Position numbers and translations under genes: made by a program. A stretch of DNA of 12,914 nucleotides from Thalassiosira profunda (taxonomy: Eukaryota; Bacillariophyta; Thalassiosirophyceae; Thalassiosirales; Thalassiosiraceae), in contig JALLAP010000441.1 in assembly GCA_036939355.1 (NCBI GenBank), positions 1 through 12,914 of the forward strand, given 5' to 3'. Shown here one piece after another: positions 1 to 7,773 of the stretch. Each line of letters begins with the position of its first letter. The stretch's first letter is position 1. Under the pieces are notes generated by a model. It had not been told where the DNA came from. It saw nothing but the letters and a program-made list of their open reading frames with translations, and ran no database searches.

Positions 1-372
1 TGGCTGCACGACCGCCGGAGAAGAGTTAGGCTGGAGCCCTCTTCGTTCAAGGTGCATGCACAGGCGAATCTTGCGCGACCTCCGGCGGAGGTCGGGGATC
101 CGCCGGCAAAGTTGAACCATATGAGTGCCTCAGCGCCATCTGCCGCCCACCCAGCGGCTGGGCGGGCCGCCTGTCCTATTGTTTGCACTGCGCCCACGAC
201 AGCAAGCAGATTCACGAGACGGGGAACACCAAGAGCGCACAGGATACCGCACGCGGCCGCGCTTCTCGATCGCACTCACATCCTCGAACGGCCGCCCCGC
301 GTTGAACATCGCCTCGTCCTCCGCCGACATGCCCCTCGGACGGCCGCATGCGACCTCGCTCGGTTGCGCCAT
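1..372 (-). CDS. Possible 5' end of an unrecognised minus-strand gene (partial)
   Basis: No family is recognised. An ATG at 372 sits in a strong context (ACCATGG) and opens a 31-codon stretch that includes MSAEDEAMFNAGRPFED. It is followed at 279 by a consensus-like donor GTGAGT in phase 0. If an acceptor CAG near position 172 is used, the reading stays open to the window edge as an Ala/Gly/Arg-rich segment. A nearer acceptor (CAATAG) gives a different frame that stops at 47-49. Without splicing the frame stops at 130. The start and donor are seen directly; that this is a gene at all is inference. It could equally be noncoding sequence upstream of the CP12-like gene. Confidence 0.25.
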
Positions 373-776
373 GGTGGTGGGGTTCATCATCGTATTTGTG
401 GGTGTTGCTTTGGGCCTCGTGGTTTTTGTGAGCGTGGAAGTGGGGGCGCTTCTCTCGAATCTCTTTCACGCACGACACCTGGCGGCGGGAGATCTGTAGG
501 TGTCTGTAGGCTACACATGGATTTTGGGCGTTCCAGATGTCACAAGCCCGGCCGGCTCGCGATCTTAATTAAACGAACTTCAAGTGCGAAGGTGAATGTC
601 TACTTCCTTCCGTCCCGAAAGGGCCTGAAAAACAACACGTCAGTGCTCTGCAGTTTTGACGCTTGCTTTTGTCGGCGTCGTCTTTGCTTTCCTCTCCGCC
701 TCGCTCCGCCCCTCCCCACCGCGCGCTCACAATCCACTCCTCGCACCGAATTGCAAACCCCCTCGCCCTCTCCACG
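373..776. promoter_or_regulatory. Upstream region of the CP12-like gene, possibly divergent
   Basis: About 400 bp with no supported coding region. It precedes the plus-strand CP12-like start at 777 and, if the left-edge minus model is right, also serves that gene as a shared promoter. The last 80 bp before 777 are strongly pyrimidine-rich with CTCTCC and CCCTCCCC runs, which fits a leader. No convincing TATA box was seen. Confidence 0.3.
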
Positions 777-1258
777 ATGAAGTCCGTCCTCTCCCTGGTC
801 GCCGTCGCCCTCTCGGCGTCGTCCTCGTCGGCGTTCGTGCCCCCGGCCGCCGCGCCGATGCGGGCGGGATCCCTGTCGATGGCCAAGCTGACGATGACGC
901 CCGAGTTGGAGGCGGCCATTGCCGACGTGCGGGATGCCGCTGGGGCGTTTGGCGAGGAGACGCAGCACTTTGCCAATGGTGCGTTTAGTTGATCGGTTGT
1001 ACTGGTGTTTGAGGGGCATGCTCTGGCGAGCGTCTCCATCTGATGCACTTCTTCGTGTTCATATCTCACAATATTCCCTCTCAATAACTAATTGCAGTGT
1101 GGATCGATCGCACCATCGAGGGCAACCAGGAGGGAACGGCTGCCGGACTCTTGGAGGAGTGCCTGTTGGACGACGATGAGGGAAAGTGCGAGCGTTTTTC
1201 GAACGCTCTGTCCAAGCTGGATAGCCTCCTTGGCGTTGGTGCTGGAGAGCAGTTCTAA
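777..1258 (+). CDS. Plastid-targeted CP12-like protein (two exons)
   Basis: The joined CDS is 777-978 plus 1098-1258, 120 residues. Residues 1-19 form a signal peptide (hydrophobic VLSLVAVALSA core) ending in SSSSAF, the alanine-phenylalanine junction used to enter heterokont plastids, then a short basic transit-like stretch to about residue 36. Residues 45-114 resemble a CP12 domain: a helical segment VRDAAGAFGEE, a tryptophan (W69) near where CP12 proteins carry AWDxVEEL, and the pair C89-x8-C98 followed by a hydrophobic helix. CP12 proteins are small, redox-switched and partly disordered; they bind GAPDH and phosphoribulokinase and shut down the Calvin cycle in the dark. The C-x8-C spacing matches the C-terminal disulfide loop of CP12, but the tryptophan motif is poorly kept and there is no N-terminal cysteine pair. 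Family assignment is by eye. An unrelated small plastid protein remains possible. Without splicing, the frame would stop at 992. Confidence 0.6.
979..1097 (+). other. Intron 1 of the CP12-like gene
   Basis: Phase-1 intron of 119 nt. The donor is G|GTGCGT and the acceptor is ATTGCAG, with a branch-point-like CTAAT just before it. Removing it turns a frame that stops at 992 into one that continues for 53 more residues, including both CP12-like cysteines, to TAA at 1256. Confidence 0.8.
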
Positions 1259-1426
1259 GAGGGCAATTTGGGGCAATCCACAAACTTAGGTTGGGGACAT
1301 CGCGGATGACTGTTGAAGAATGGATACTCTGGAGAGGAGGGGCATTTGGAGTCTATTGAGAACTTTGAAGAAGGGTGCACATCTCTGGGGAGGTTCTTTT
1401 AGGCTGCTTCCCGCCGCACAAATTGA
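1259..1426. other. Noncoding stretch after the CP12-like gene
   Basis: This is 168 bp of purine-rich sequence after the CP12-like stop. It probably contains its 3' UTR and the leader of the next gene. No reading frame, repeat or RNA gene is supported. Confidence 0.5.
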
Positions 1427-1752
1427 ATGATGCGGGCAGAAGAACGGATGAGGTACAATACTCTAAACATCACTGCTATGTGCTATAGTACACGTTTTCC
1501 ACCAAATCCTATCTCATACCAAGTCGCGTTCTCCTCGTCGCAAGCTAGCCTCCTAGAAAGATCGGGACGCCACTCTCGAGGAGGTCGCCATTGGCGGCGG
1601 CGTCAGACCGCGGGCTCTCCGCATCGGCGCCATCCCCACTGACTGCCGCGAGGCTCGGATGCTCGCCGGCGTCCTCCGTGGCTCCAGCCGCGGCCGAGAG
1701 TAAGTGGGGTGGGAGATGCAACAACCAATTTTTGTTTTCTCTGTGTCCAAAG
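1427..1752 (+). other. Candidate 5' exons of the TPR-J gene
   Basis: A consistent but unproven model extends the TPR-J protein upstream. Exon A (1427-1452) starts ATGATG and ends at AG|GTACAA. An intron at 1453-1556 ends CTCCTAG. Exon B is 1557-1699. A second intron at 1700-1752 has a consensus GTAAGT donor and a pyrimidine-rich CCAAAG acceptor. Phases match throughout and give 1,023 residues instead of 895; the added part is Ser/Ala/Arg-rich like the rest of the N-terminus. The 1700-1752 intron is the best supported part. Exon B is open in two plus frames and one minus frame, so its frame is uncertain. The same bases may be a spliced 5' UTR ahead of the ATG at 1968. Confidence 0.35.
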
Positions 1753-1967
1753 TCGATGCACTGTCCGAAACGGTGACTTGCAATGCTGAAGGGGCTGTTC
1801 CGGTTTCACCTGAGCCCTCTCGCTCCGCCTCGCTCGGCGCCACTCCACACCCCCTCACCATTACAACGTGCTGCTGCCCTCGCTCAGTAGCCGCCGCAGC
1901 GTCCTCCTCATCGGTCTTAGCCAGACCCAACAGAAGCAGTGGCGTCGCCCGAGGGCAGACACAAACA

Positions 1968-4733
1968 ATGGCATCGGCATCGGTGGCCAACTTATCAACG
2001 GCGGCGTCGATCTCCTCGGCCCGCTCTTGCAAATCGAACGCCTCGGCGCGATCGCGGCGCTCAGCGGTCTCCCACACGCGTCCAAACAGCACGGCCGAGC
2101 ATGCGGGGCTGAAAGACAGCGCGTCCTCCACTGGGTACATTGGCGAGGTGTCCACTGTCGACGGGTCTGTGAGCGGCTCGGCGGCGTCGGTATCCTCGAG
2201 GGCCTCGGTATCATCCCGGCGCTCGTCGTCCTCGCAGGCTTCCGCGAGGGCGAACGAGGAATCAAGCGGTAACGGGCTGGCCGAGCGTCTGCTGAAGGTG
2301 TCAGCGCAGGCGGGCCTTACCTCGTCGATCGCCGAGGGCGACGCGTCTGTCTCCTCGCGGCGATCGCCCCATCAATCCTCCGCGGCATCCATATCTCATG
2401 CTTCCGTAGCCTCGCGATCGTCCGCGACGTCCAAGTCGTCTCGCACGTCCAAGACCTCGCACACCGCCCCGGCCGCCAACCTCTCCAAGAACGCCAACAA
2501 CACGCAGTACTCCGATTCCTCCTCTATCTCGTCCCATCGGTCGGCGTCGTCGTCAAAAAGTGGAAAGAATGGCAAGAACGGCAAGTCCTCCGCGAAGGGA
2601 CCACAGGCGGAGGCTCTGGAGCACCTCGAGTCTGGGAACTACGCCCTGGCCATACGGCTGTTCACGCAGGCGCTTGGGCATCATCCTCGTGCGGACAAGC
2701 AGGCGCAACAAACGGCCGGTGCGCTGTATGCTTACCGCGCCGAGGCGTTGTACAAAATCGGTGCATACGAGGCGGCCGTGAGAGATGCCCGGAACGCCCT
2801 GAACTGCGAGCGGCTTTCCGGAGAGACGGTCGGTGACCATCCGTACGCGGCCCCGGGACGCTCGCGCGGTGCGTTGCATTCAGAGAAAGGGGTGGTATTG
2901 CGCGTTCGAGCGCTGTGCACGCTGGGATACTCGTTGTTGCGACAAGGATGCCTCGAGGGTGTCTCGAACTCGTTCGAGGATTGCATTTCTCTGTCAAAGA
3001 ATGCCTTGGAGGACGAGGAGGATCTACCCGAGAGCGAGCGCGACAGATCTGTATCGCACCAAACGGCGGTGCGGCTCGTAGAGGTTACATTGGCCAAGGC
3101 CCAGAAGGGGGTATCGGACATGGAGCGGCTCCGATTGCTGAAAGGCCGGCTAGACGCGGGCAGTCCCAAGAAAGAGATCGCCCTCCTCGACGAGGCGTTG
3201 GAAATCGCCCCTGCGTTCGTCGAGTTGCACGTTCAAAAGGTTCAGTGCCTCGTGCGACGGAGGCGATGGTTCGCAGTGGCAAACCACTGCGAGCAGCTGG
3301 CTGCGGCGGCGACGGGATACGAAGGCGTCTTTGTGGGCGATCTGGAGGAACAGAATCCGTTCCCAGGAGTTCCGGCGTTGCAGGAATTGAGTGCGGAGTT
3401 CTTCGCTGATGATGGTGAGGGCGTCCCAATGCACCTGCGGAAGCTGGATCCCAAGGCGGCGAGGGACGCCGTGTTCCGGATGCCCAACGACCTGCTGCCG
3501 TACTACCTCCGCGCGTTGCGGCTGGAGGAGCGATACAAGGAGGCGGTGCTCGCGGGAACGGCCCTGGCGGAGTTCGACGCCGCATCCAAGGGCGGTGGTG
3601 TCGAAACGTTTGCAGTGACCAAGCGCTTCGACGAGGAGTGGGGCAAGCTGGATCGCACGGTCAAGCTCAAGGAGGAGGCGGACGCTTTGTTCCGGGATGG
3701 TTACTACGATCGCGCCGTGACGCTCTACGGAGAATGCCTGACCATCGACGGGGGCACGAACGGATCGATACAACTCAAACAATCTTCGAGGTATCCCGTG
3801 GCCGCGCCAAAGTCGAACAACGCGGGAGGCAAGCTCCACGCTGTATTGCACTCGAACCGTGCTGCGTGCTTCTCCTCCATGGGGCGGTACGCCGACGCCA
3901 TTAAGGAGTGCTCTCACGCCCTCGAGATTCATAGCATGTATTCTCGAGCGTTGCTGCGACGGGCGCGGTGCTACGCGAAGATAGGATGGAGCGAGCAGGC
4001 ACGGGCGGACTTTGATCGGTACGTCACTCTCGCAGAAGCGGCTAGGAGGTTGCCGTACCCACCACCCAATCAGGGATCAGCCTGCTACTTCGACATGCCG
4101 TCAGAGGTGTCGAAGCAGCAGCTGCGGGCGGTCAAGGACGAGAGAAACGCGTTGGGGGTACGACCGAGAGGAAATAAGTGGGGCAAATGGAATGGCTTGT
4201 TGGAGCGCGTATCAGAGGCATCGTGCTGCAAAAAGAATGCTGCGTCGCAGGTGGTGACTCCGCCATCGCACTGGCCGGAGCGGAACGGAAGTGGACGCAG
4301 AAGGCCGAGTAGGAGCAACGAGGGCCATGGGAGGAGAGTGTCTTTCACCGAGGGCCAGCCGCCTCAAAGCTCCCTGATCAAGCCGAGGCCGGCGTTCGAC
4401 CATCCGCTCGACCCTCCCAGTGTGGTCGACTTGGGCGTCGACTACTACGCGACTCTTTGCCTCGAGTCAACGGCGTCGGATGCAGAAATCAAGCGCTCGT
4501 ATCACAAGGTGAGGGGTAAATGCGAGGCTAACAAGTCGCTGTACTGATCGTTTCTTATTCGCCTCATCTTTACACGTACACTTCAGCTGGCGGCGCGAGA
4601 GTTCCACCCGGATCGCAATCGCTCCACAGACGCCCAGGCTCGTTTTCAGGAGATCAAAGTGGCACACGCGATCCTAACGGACAGCAAGAAAAAGAGAGAG
4701 TTCGACAGAGCCAGGGCGAGAGTGGATCCCTGA
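1968..4733 (+). CDS. Ser/Arg-rich TPR protein with C-terminal J domain (Hsp40 co-chaperone)
   Basis: The joined CDS is 1968-4508 plus 4587-4733, 895 residues from the ATG at 1968 (context ACAATGG). Residues 1-205 are low complexity with repeated SVSSRRS and SKSSRTSK blocks, then a GKNGKNGK linker. TPR-type helix pairs follow at about 214-283, a weaker one near 508-535, and a clear cluster at about 566-690 containing NRAACFSSMGRYADAI. Residues about 823-892 form a J domain: DYYATLCLESTASDAEIKRS, HPD at 854-856, and an F-D-A-type end. J domains stimulate Hsp70 ATPase through HPD, while TPRs bind Hsp70/Hsp90 tails or clients. The order TPR then J matches DNAJC7 and DNAJC3; the lack of a visible signal peptide in this model favours a cytosolic or nuclear DNAJC7-like role. 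The long Ser/Arg tail is unusual and may be a phosphorylation target. The 5' end is uncertain. It converges on the PRA1 gene with a 56-bp gap. Confidence 0.85.
4509..4586 (+). other. Intron within the J domain of the TPR-J gene
   Basis: Phase-0 intron of 78 nt with donor AAG|GTGAGG and acceptor CTTCAG. Read through, the frame stops at 4547, before the HPD motif. Spliced, it continues with LAAREFHPDRN and the final J-domain helices to TGA at 4731. The restored motif makes this intron nearly certain. Confidence 0.92.
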
Positions 4734-4789
4734 AGAAGAGGATGCGGAGTTATGTTTGTTACATCTTCAGCATGCTACGGGGCCTTAGC

Positions 4790-5437
4790 TCAGTGGCTCT
4801 TGGCAGCGATCGTTCGGTTCTTGAGATTCGGGTGCTGGTTCTCGTTGGAGAAATCGATCACCTCGTCTCCCTCCGCCTTGTCCTCGAAGCCATCCGAGTG
4901 CACGACCGAGGGTCGCTTCTTCGTCTCGGCCGCTTGAGACTTGGCTTGATGCAAAAAGTAGCGCTCGTTGGCGATGGGCCGAAAGACTGCGTGCACGCCA
5001 GCGAGCACCGCGGTTCCGAGGAGCGACCACAACAAAGGCGTCAACGCCGAGAACGCCCACAGGATGAACACTGCGAGGAGGAGCAGCCAACAGCGGCTCG
5101 ATACCGGGAGTGCGTAGTCCTTCTCGAGCCGGTTCGAGCCTCCAACACGACCGTCTCTGTTCTCGAGAAGGCAAGCATTGTGATGGAGCAATTCGGCGGC
5201 TTTCAAGCACGCCGCGATAACGGCAAATGCGAGGATGATGCGCCACCTGAGGAAGAGAGCAACCGCGGACGTCACGGCCAGCCACATCCATAGATAGTTT
5301 CCGGAGTACAAGAGCGCATTATCCAGCAACCGCTTGACTACGGCGCTCTCTTCCGGCACGCGCCACCGACTGAAGTCGAGGAAGTCATCCCAACTCTCGG
5401 TATTCGGGAACGACGGCGAGGGCTTTTTGGGCTGCAT
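4790..5437 (-). CDS. PRA1 / prenylated Rab acceptor family membrane protein
   Basis: A complete 215-residue frame. Residues 15-50 carry the typical PRA1 entry: an aromatic/acidic SWDDFLDFSRWRVPE stretch, then a basic amphipathic segment RLLDNALLYSGNYLW, like the RL..N..Y...NY signature of PRA1/Yip3 proteins. Two long hydrophobic hairpins follow at about 48-80 and 115-152, separated by a charged loop (LENRDGR, RLEKDY), the usual four-pass arrangement. The C-terminal 55 residues are charged and cytosolic. PRA1 proteins sit in ER, Golgi and endosome membranes, bind prenylated Rab GTPases and influence GDI release and vesicle traffic. Length matches the family (about 180-220). No introns are needed. 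The gene is convergent with the TPR-J gene. Confidence 0.75.
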   Translation of the reverse strand: MQPKKPSPSFPNTESWDDFLDFSRWRVPEESAVVKRLLDNALLYSGNYLWMWLAVTSAVALFLRWRIILAFAVIAACLKAAELLHHNACLLENRDGRVGGSNRLEKDYALPVSSRCWLLLLAVFILWAFSALTPLLWSLLGTAVLAGVHAVFRPIANERYFLHQAKSQAAETKKRPSVVHSDGFEDKAEGDEVIDFSNENQHPNLKNRTIAAKSH

Positions 5438-5895
5438 GAGGTCTCGGCACGGTGCGTTTGTTAAGCCTGATTAAGTGGCCTCCTGGGCATAGAACTCATT
5501 GGCTAACTGTAGGTGGCAGGCCTTTCCACGCGAGAGCCAAGACACCCTCGTGCTGAATTTCTCTGCGCCTGTCTTAAAATGGTTTGAACAATTCTAACTT
5601 TCGATGTAAATGAAAATAAATGTATCGATGTAAATGTATCGATGTAAATGTACTCAATTATGTTGAGATGAAGAAGTAAAAGTTCGCGGATTGGTATAAA
5701 GTTGAGCTGGCAGGTAATCGCATCGTTAGCAGTTAGCTGTTCTACAGGAGGAGGTGGAGAGATCAATGTCCATACATGATCCTACAGTGCCGGTGCGCGT
5801 ACAGGGATACCTACAGAGCGTCAGACAGGGATTGTCAGCTGGACAGTTGCGAGGGCAAACATGCTAACTGCTTTTGTCTTCATTCGGCCACCAGC
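5438..5895. other. Intergenic region upstream of the PRA1 gene
   Basis: This is 458 bp between the start of the PRA1 gene and the end of the Cys-rich gene, both on the minus strand. It should hold the PRA1 promoter and the 3' UTR of the Cys-rich gene. Its middle (about 5575-5700) is clearly AT-richer than the rest of the window and includes a short tandem repeat. An 87-codon minus frame crosses the repeat but has no protein-like character. No RNA gene was seen. Confidence 0.5.
5619..5653. repeat. AT-rich 14-bp tandem repeat
   Basis: Two exact 14-bp units (AATGTATCGATGTA at 5619-5632 and 5633-5646) are followed by a 7-base partial copy with one final mismatch. A related TCGATGTAAATG lies just upstream at 5601. 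Each unit contains the palindrome ATCGAT. It is probably a small microsatellite-like array in the PRA1 upstream region; a protein-binding role is only a possibility. Confidence 0.85.
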
Positions 5896-6237
5896 TTAGC
5901 AAGGGCATGTGGTAGCAGTGCAAGAGGCGCCGTCCTCTAGGGTGCCACAGTCGCCGCATTTATCGTAATTGCATTCTCCACATACATCCCTCGTCCAACC
6001 GTCGGTGAATGGCCCGGTTGGCCCGCACACGAAGCCTCTCGAATTAGCTTCGAGGTAGCACTGCCCGTCATCGCAAATGCAGGCCAGGTAGAACTTGTCG
6101 TCGTCTGGGTCACACACGAAGTCACCAGACTCGTCTCTGCAAAAGCCACAATTCCCAAGCCTCCGCCCCGCCAATCTGGCCTGGACGGTGGCGAAGAACG
6201 CCAAGAGCGCGAAGAGAGACAGCAGGATGGACTTCAT
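5896..6237 (-). CDS. Small secreted cysteine-rich protein
   Basis: This 113-residue protein starts at the ATG at 6237. A further upstream ATG at 6315 would add 26 residues in front of the signal peptide and overlap the duplicated promoter repeat, so it is rejected. Residues 1-20 are a clear signal peptide (MKSILLSLFALLAFFATVQA). The mature part has 14 cysteines in about 93 residues, in patterns such as NCGFC, ACICDDGQC, CGEC, CGDC and a terminal CPC, plus several acidic stretches. There is no hydrophobic anchor, so it is probably exported and disulfide-bonded. No known family is recognised. Cell-wall, adhesion or defence roles are all open. It is transcribed divergently from the AlkB-like gene. 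Confidence 0.7.
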   Translation of the reverse strand: MKSILLSLFALLAFFATVQARLAGRRLGNCGFCRDESGDFVCDPDDDKFYLACICDDGQCYLEANSRGFVCGPTGPFTDGWTRDVCGECNYDKCGDCGTLEDGASCTATTCPC

Positions 6238-6466
6238 GTTGGTGGCAAGGTGTTCGACGTTGCTGTGGTAGGTGGTTTGTGCGTTCGTTGTTTTTATGCG
6301 AGGGTGATGAGGCAAAGCTGAATCGATCCCACTTTGTTGAGAGGGTGATGAGGCAAAGCTGAATCGATCCCACTTTGTTGAGATGCCACTGTGCTCACCG
6401 GTTACTCACCCTCTGTAAGGTACGATACGTACAAACCTAGTCGTGCGCTGAAAGCTGCATGAAGCA
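6238..6466. promoter_or_regulatory. Divergent promoter between Cys-rich and AlkB-like genes
   Basis: Only 229 bp separate the two opposite starts, so both promoters must lie here or overlap. On the minus side a TATA-like CATAAAAAC lies about 55-60 bp before the Cys-rich start. The centre is occupied by the exact 41-bp duplication. No element for the plus side was identified. Confidence 0.5.
6300..6381. repeat. Perfect 41-bp tandem duplication
   Basis: Bases 6300-6340 and 6341-6381 are identical by eye over 41 bp, starting GAGGGTGATGAGG and ending CACTTTGTTGA. Absence of any mismatch suggests a recent slippage or tandem-duplication event. It lies entirely in the shared promoter, about 63 bp before the Cys-rich start and 85 bp before the AlkB-like start, so any binding site inside it is doubled. 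Confidence 0.95.
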
Positions 6467-7225
6467 ATGGTCTTCTTGGTTGGCGTCGGCGCCGGCCTGC
6501 ATCAAGCTGAGCAGCTCATAAAAAAGCGTCGGCTCGCTCCCAACTCAGTTATCATGGGCCACCGCCAAACTCCCTTCCTCGACCGACTCGATGCGGCCAC
6601 GCGGCTGGAAGTAGGCATCTTCCTCATCGAGCAATATCTTTCTGCCAGCGAAGCCGATAACGCTTTCCACGCTCTCAACAACGGCATCCCTTGGAAGCTA
6701 AATCCATCACTCTACGGCGAGAAGCTTTCGCAGCACGCCTATCACCACATCAGGAGCAAGCGCAGTGCCAAGGACGCGGCAAAGTCTTCCGGGTTGTCGC
6801 GGCTGGAAGAGCTCTGCGCCAAGATTGAGACAGAGTTCGACGGGAAGATATCCGATGTGTATTGCAACCGATTCGCCGATCCCACGCATCACATTGCGTA
6901 CCACACTGATACGTTCGGAAGGCACATCTTGGTGCTCTCCCTTGGCTCTCCGAGGACTGTCAACTTTCGCCACAAAAAGACGAAGGTGGTGACCGGCGTC
7001 AAACCTCAGGCGGGCGATGTCTATTTCATGCCGCTGAAAGTGAACGACAAGTACGAGCACAGCGTCTGCGCGGCCGACGAGGAGGATTTTGCGAGCGGTG
7101 GAAATGGTGGCGACACTCGCCTTTCGTTTGTGTTCTTCTTTGAAACGCCAAAGTATGCGAAAGAGTACAGAATCACCGCCGGAGACAAAATGCGAGGGTT
7201 CGTGGAAGGGCTTCTTGCCGGATAG
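6467..7225 (+). CDS. AlkB-like 2-oxoglutarate/Fe(II)-dependent dioxygenase
   Basis: A 252-residue single-exon protein. Residues about 128-228 contain the AlkB-type double-stranded beta-helix core: CNRF (133-136) in place of N-x-Y, YHTD giving the iron ligands H146 and D148, an LGSPRTVNFRHK strand, GDVYFMPL, the distal iron histidine H198 in YEHSV, and R218 in TRLSFVFFF for the 2OG carboxylate. AlkB family enzymes use Fe(II), O2 and 2-oxoglutarate to remove alkyl groups from DNA, RNA or protein. The second arginine of the RxNxTFR motif appears replaced by Phe, so substrate and kinetics may differ from ALKBH2/3. No targeting signal is clear; the first 20 residues are mildly hydrophobic. The ATG at 6467 is preferred; M30 is an alternative. 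Confidence 0.8.
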   Translation: MVFLVGVGAGLHQAEQLIKKRRLAPNSVIMGHRQTPFLDRLDAATRLEVGIFLIEQYLSASEADNAFHALNNGIPWKLNPSLYGEKLSQHAYHHIRSKRSAKDAAKSSGLSRLEELCAKIETEFDGKISDVYCNRFADPTHHIAYHTDTFGRHILVLSLGSPRTVNFRHKKTKVVTGVKPQAGDVYFMPLKVNDKYEHSVCAADEEDFASGGNGGDTRLSFVFFFETPKYAKEYRITAGDKMRGFVEGLLAG

Positions 7226-7773
7226 AGAGATAGAATGCAACAGAATAACTGTTTGTTTCCAGCGTTTACATCGACGCTAATGCAATCCACTAGATACTCG
7301 TTGTGCCAAGATGCGATCGGTAATCGCGATATCCGCAGGTCTCCGCGCCGCTCGTCTTTGGAGCAGATACCATATGCGCACAAAGTGTGGTCACCGACGC
7401 CACAAATCCGCCCCGACGACAAATGGAGAGGTTGTCCCGCGGCGCCAGGGCTGCTGGACCGGCGAGGTACTACCTTACACCTGAGAGAAGAGAAGGCGGA
7501 GGGCTCCTTTCGCCTTTTAGCAACCGCTTCGCAAGTGAAGAGGGCCAGCGCAGCCACGTCGATTTTTCGCGATGTCTCTCTCGTCGAGTCGGCGTCGCCT
7601 CTCTCACACCGCGGCGGCGTCCCCTTCACGCACCACGCACCGCCCATAATTTCCTCCGCCCGTCCGCGCCGCCCATCCTTCGAGTGCCCAGGGTGAGCCT
7701 CCTCTTGCCATAACTTCCTCCGCCGCGCCGCGCCACCCCTCCATCTATCGAGTGCCCAGGGCGAACCTCCAAC
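7226..7773. other. Intergenic region upstream of the SDR-VOC gene
   Basis: This is 548 bp between two same-strand genes. It probably contains the AlkB-like 3' UTR, the promoter and a long GC-rich leader for the SDR-VOC gene. The last 130 bp hold an imperfect duplication. Plus frames through it end without domain signatures. No RNA gene was found. Confidence 0.5.
7642..7770. repeat. Imperfect ~62-bp direct repeat in the SDR-VOC leader
   Basis: Copy 1 (7642-7702) and copy 2 (7707-7770) share the blocks CCATAA, TTCCTCCGCC, a CCGCGCC core and TCGAGTGCCCAGGG, then GAGCCTCC or GAACCTCC. Copy 2 ends three bases before the ATG at 7774. It is an older, diverged duplication, in contrast to the exact one at 6300. 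Confidence 0.8.

Noticed and set aside
125..499. Plus frame with a transmembrane-like VVGFIIVFVGVALGLVVFVS stretch
   Set aside because: The hydrophobic run comes from a GT-rich tract. The rest is low-complexity Arg/Pro, with no signature or continuation.
1704..1752. In-frame ATG at 1704 as the TPR-J start
   Set aside because: It lies inside a likely intron (GTAAGT...CCAAAG). The ATG at 1968 or the spliced upstream model is better.
1553..2155. 200-codon minus frame with an alternating acidic/hydrophobic pattern
   Set aside because: It is antisense to the Ser-rich tail, which runs in frame into the TPR domains. No supporting motif.
4509..4547. TPR-J protein ending at 4547
   Set aside because: This would cut the J domain before HPD. 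Splicing 4509-4586 restores it.
4778..4850. tRNA-like start GGGGCCTTAGCTCAGTGG with an A-box match
   Set aside because: No cloverleaf or B box (GGTTCGANTCC) follows, and most of it lies within the PRA1 coding end.
5601..5653. CRISPR-like reading of the short repeats
   Set aside because: The units are directly adjacent with no spacers, in a eukaryotic intron-bearing context.
5690..5700. TATAAA in plus orientation
   Set aside because: No plus-strand gene follows within 750 bp, and the region is generally AT-rich.
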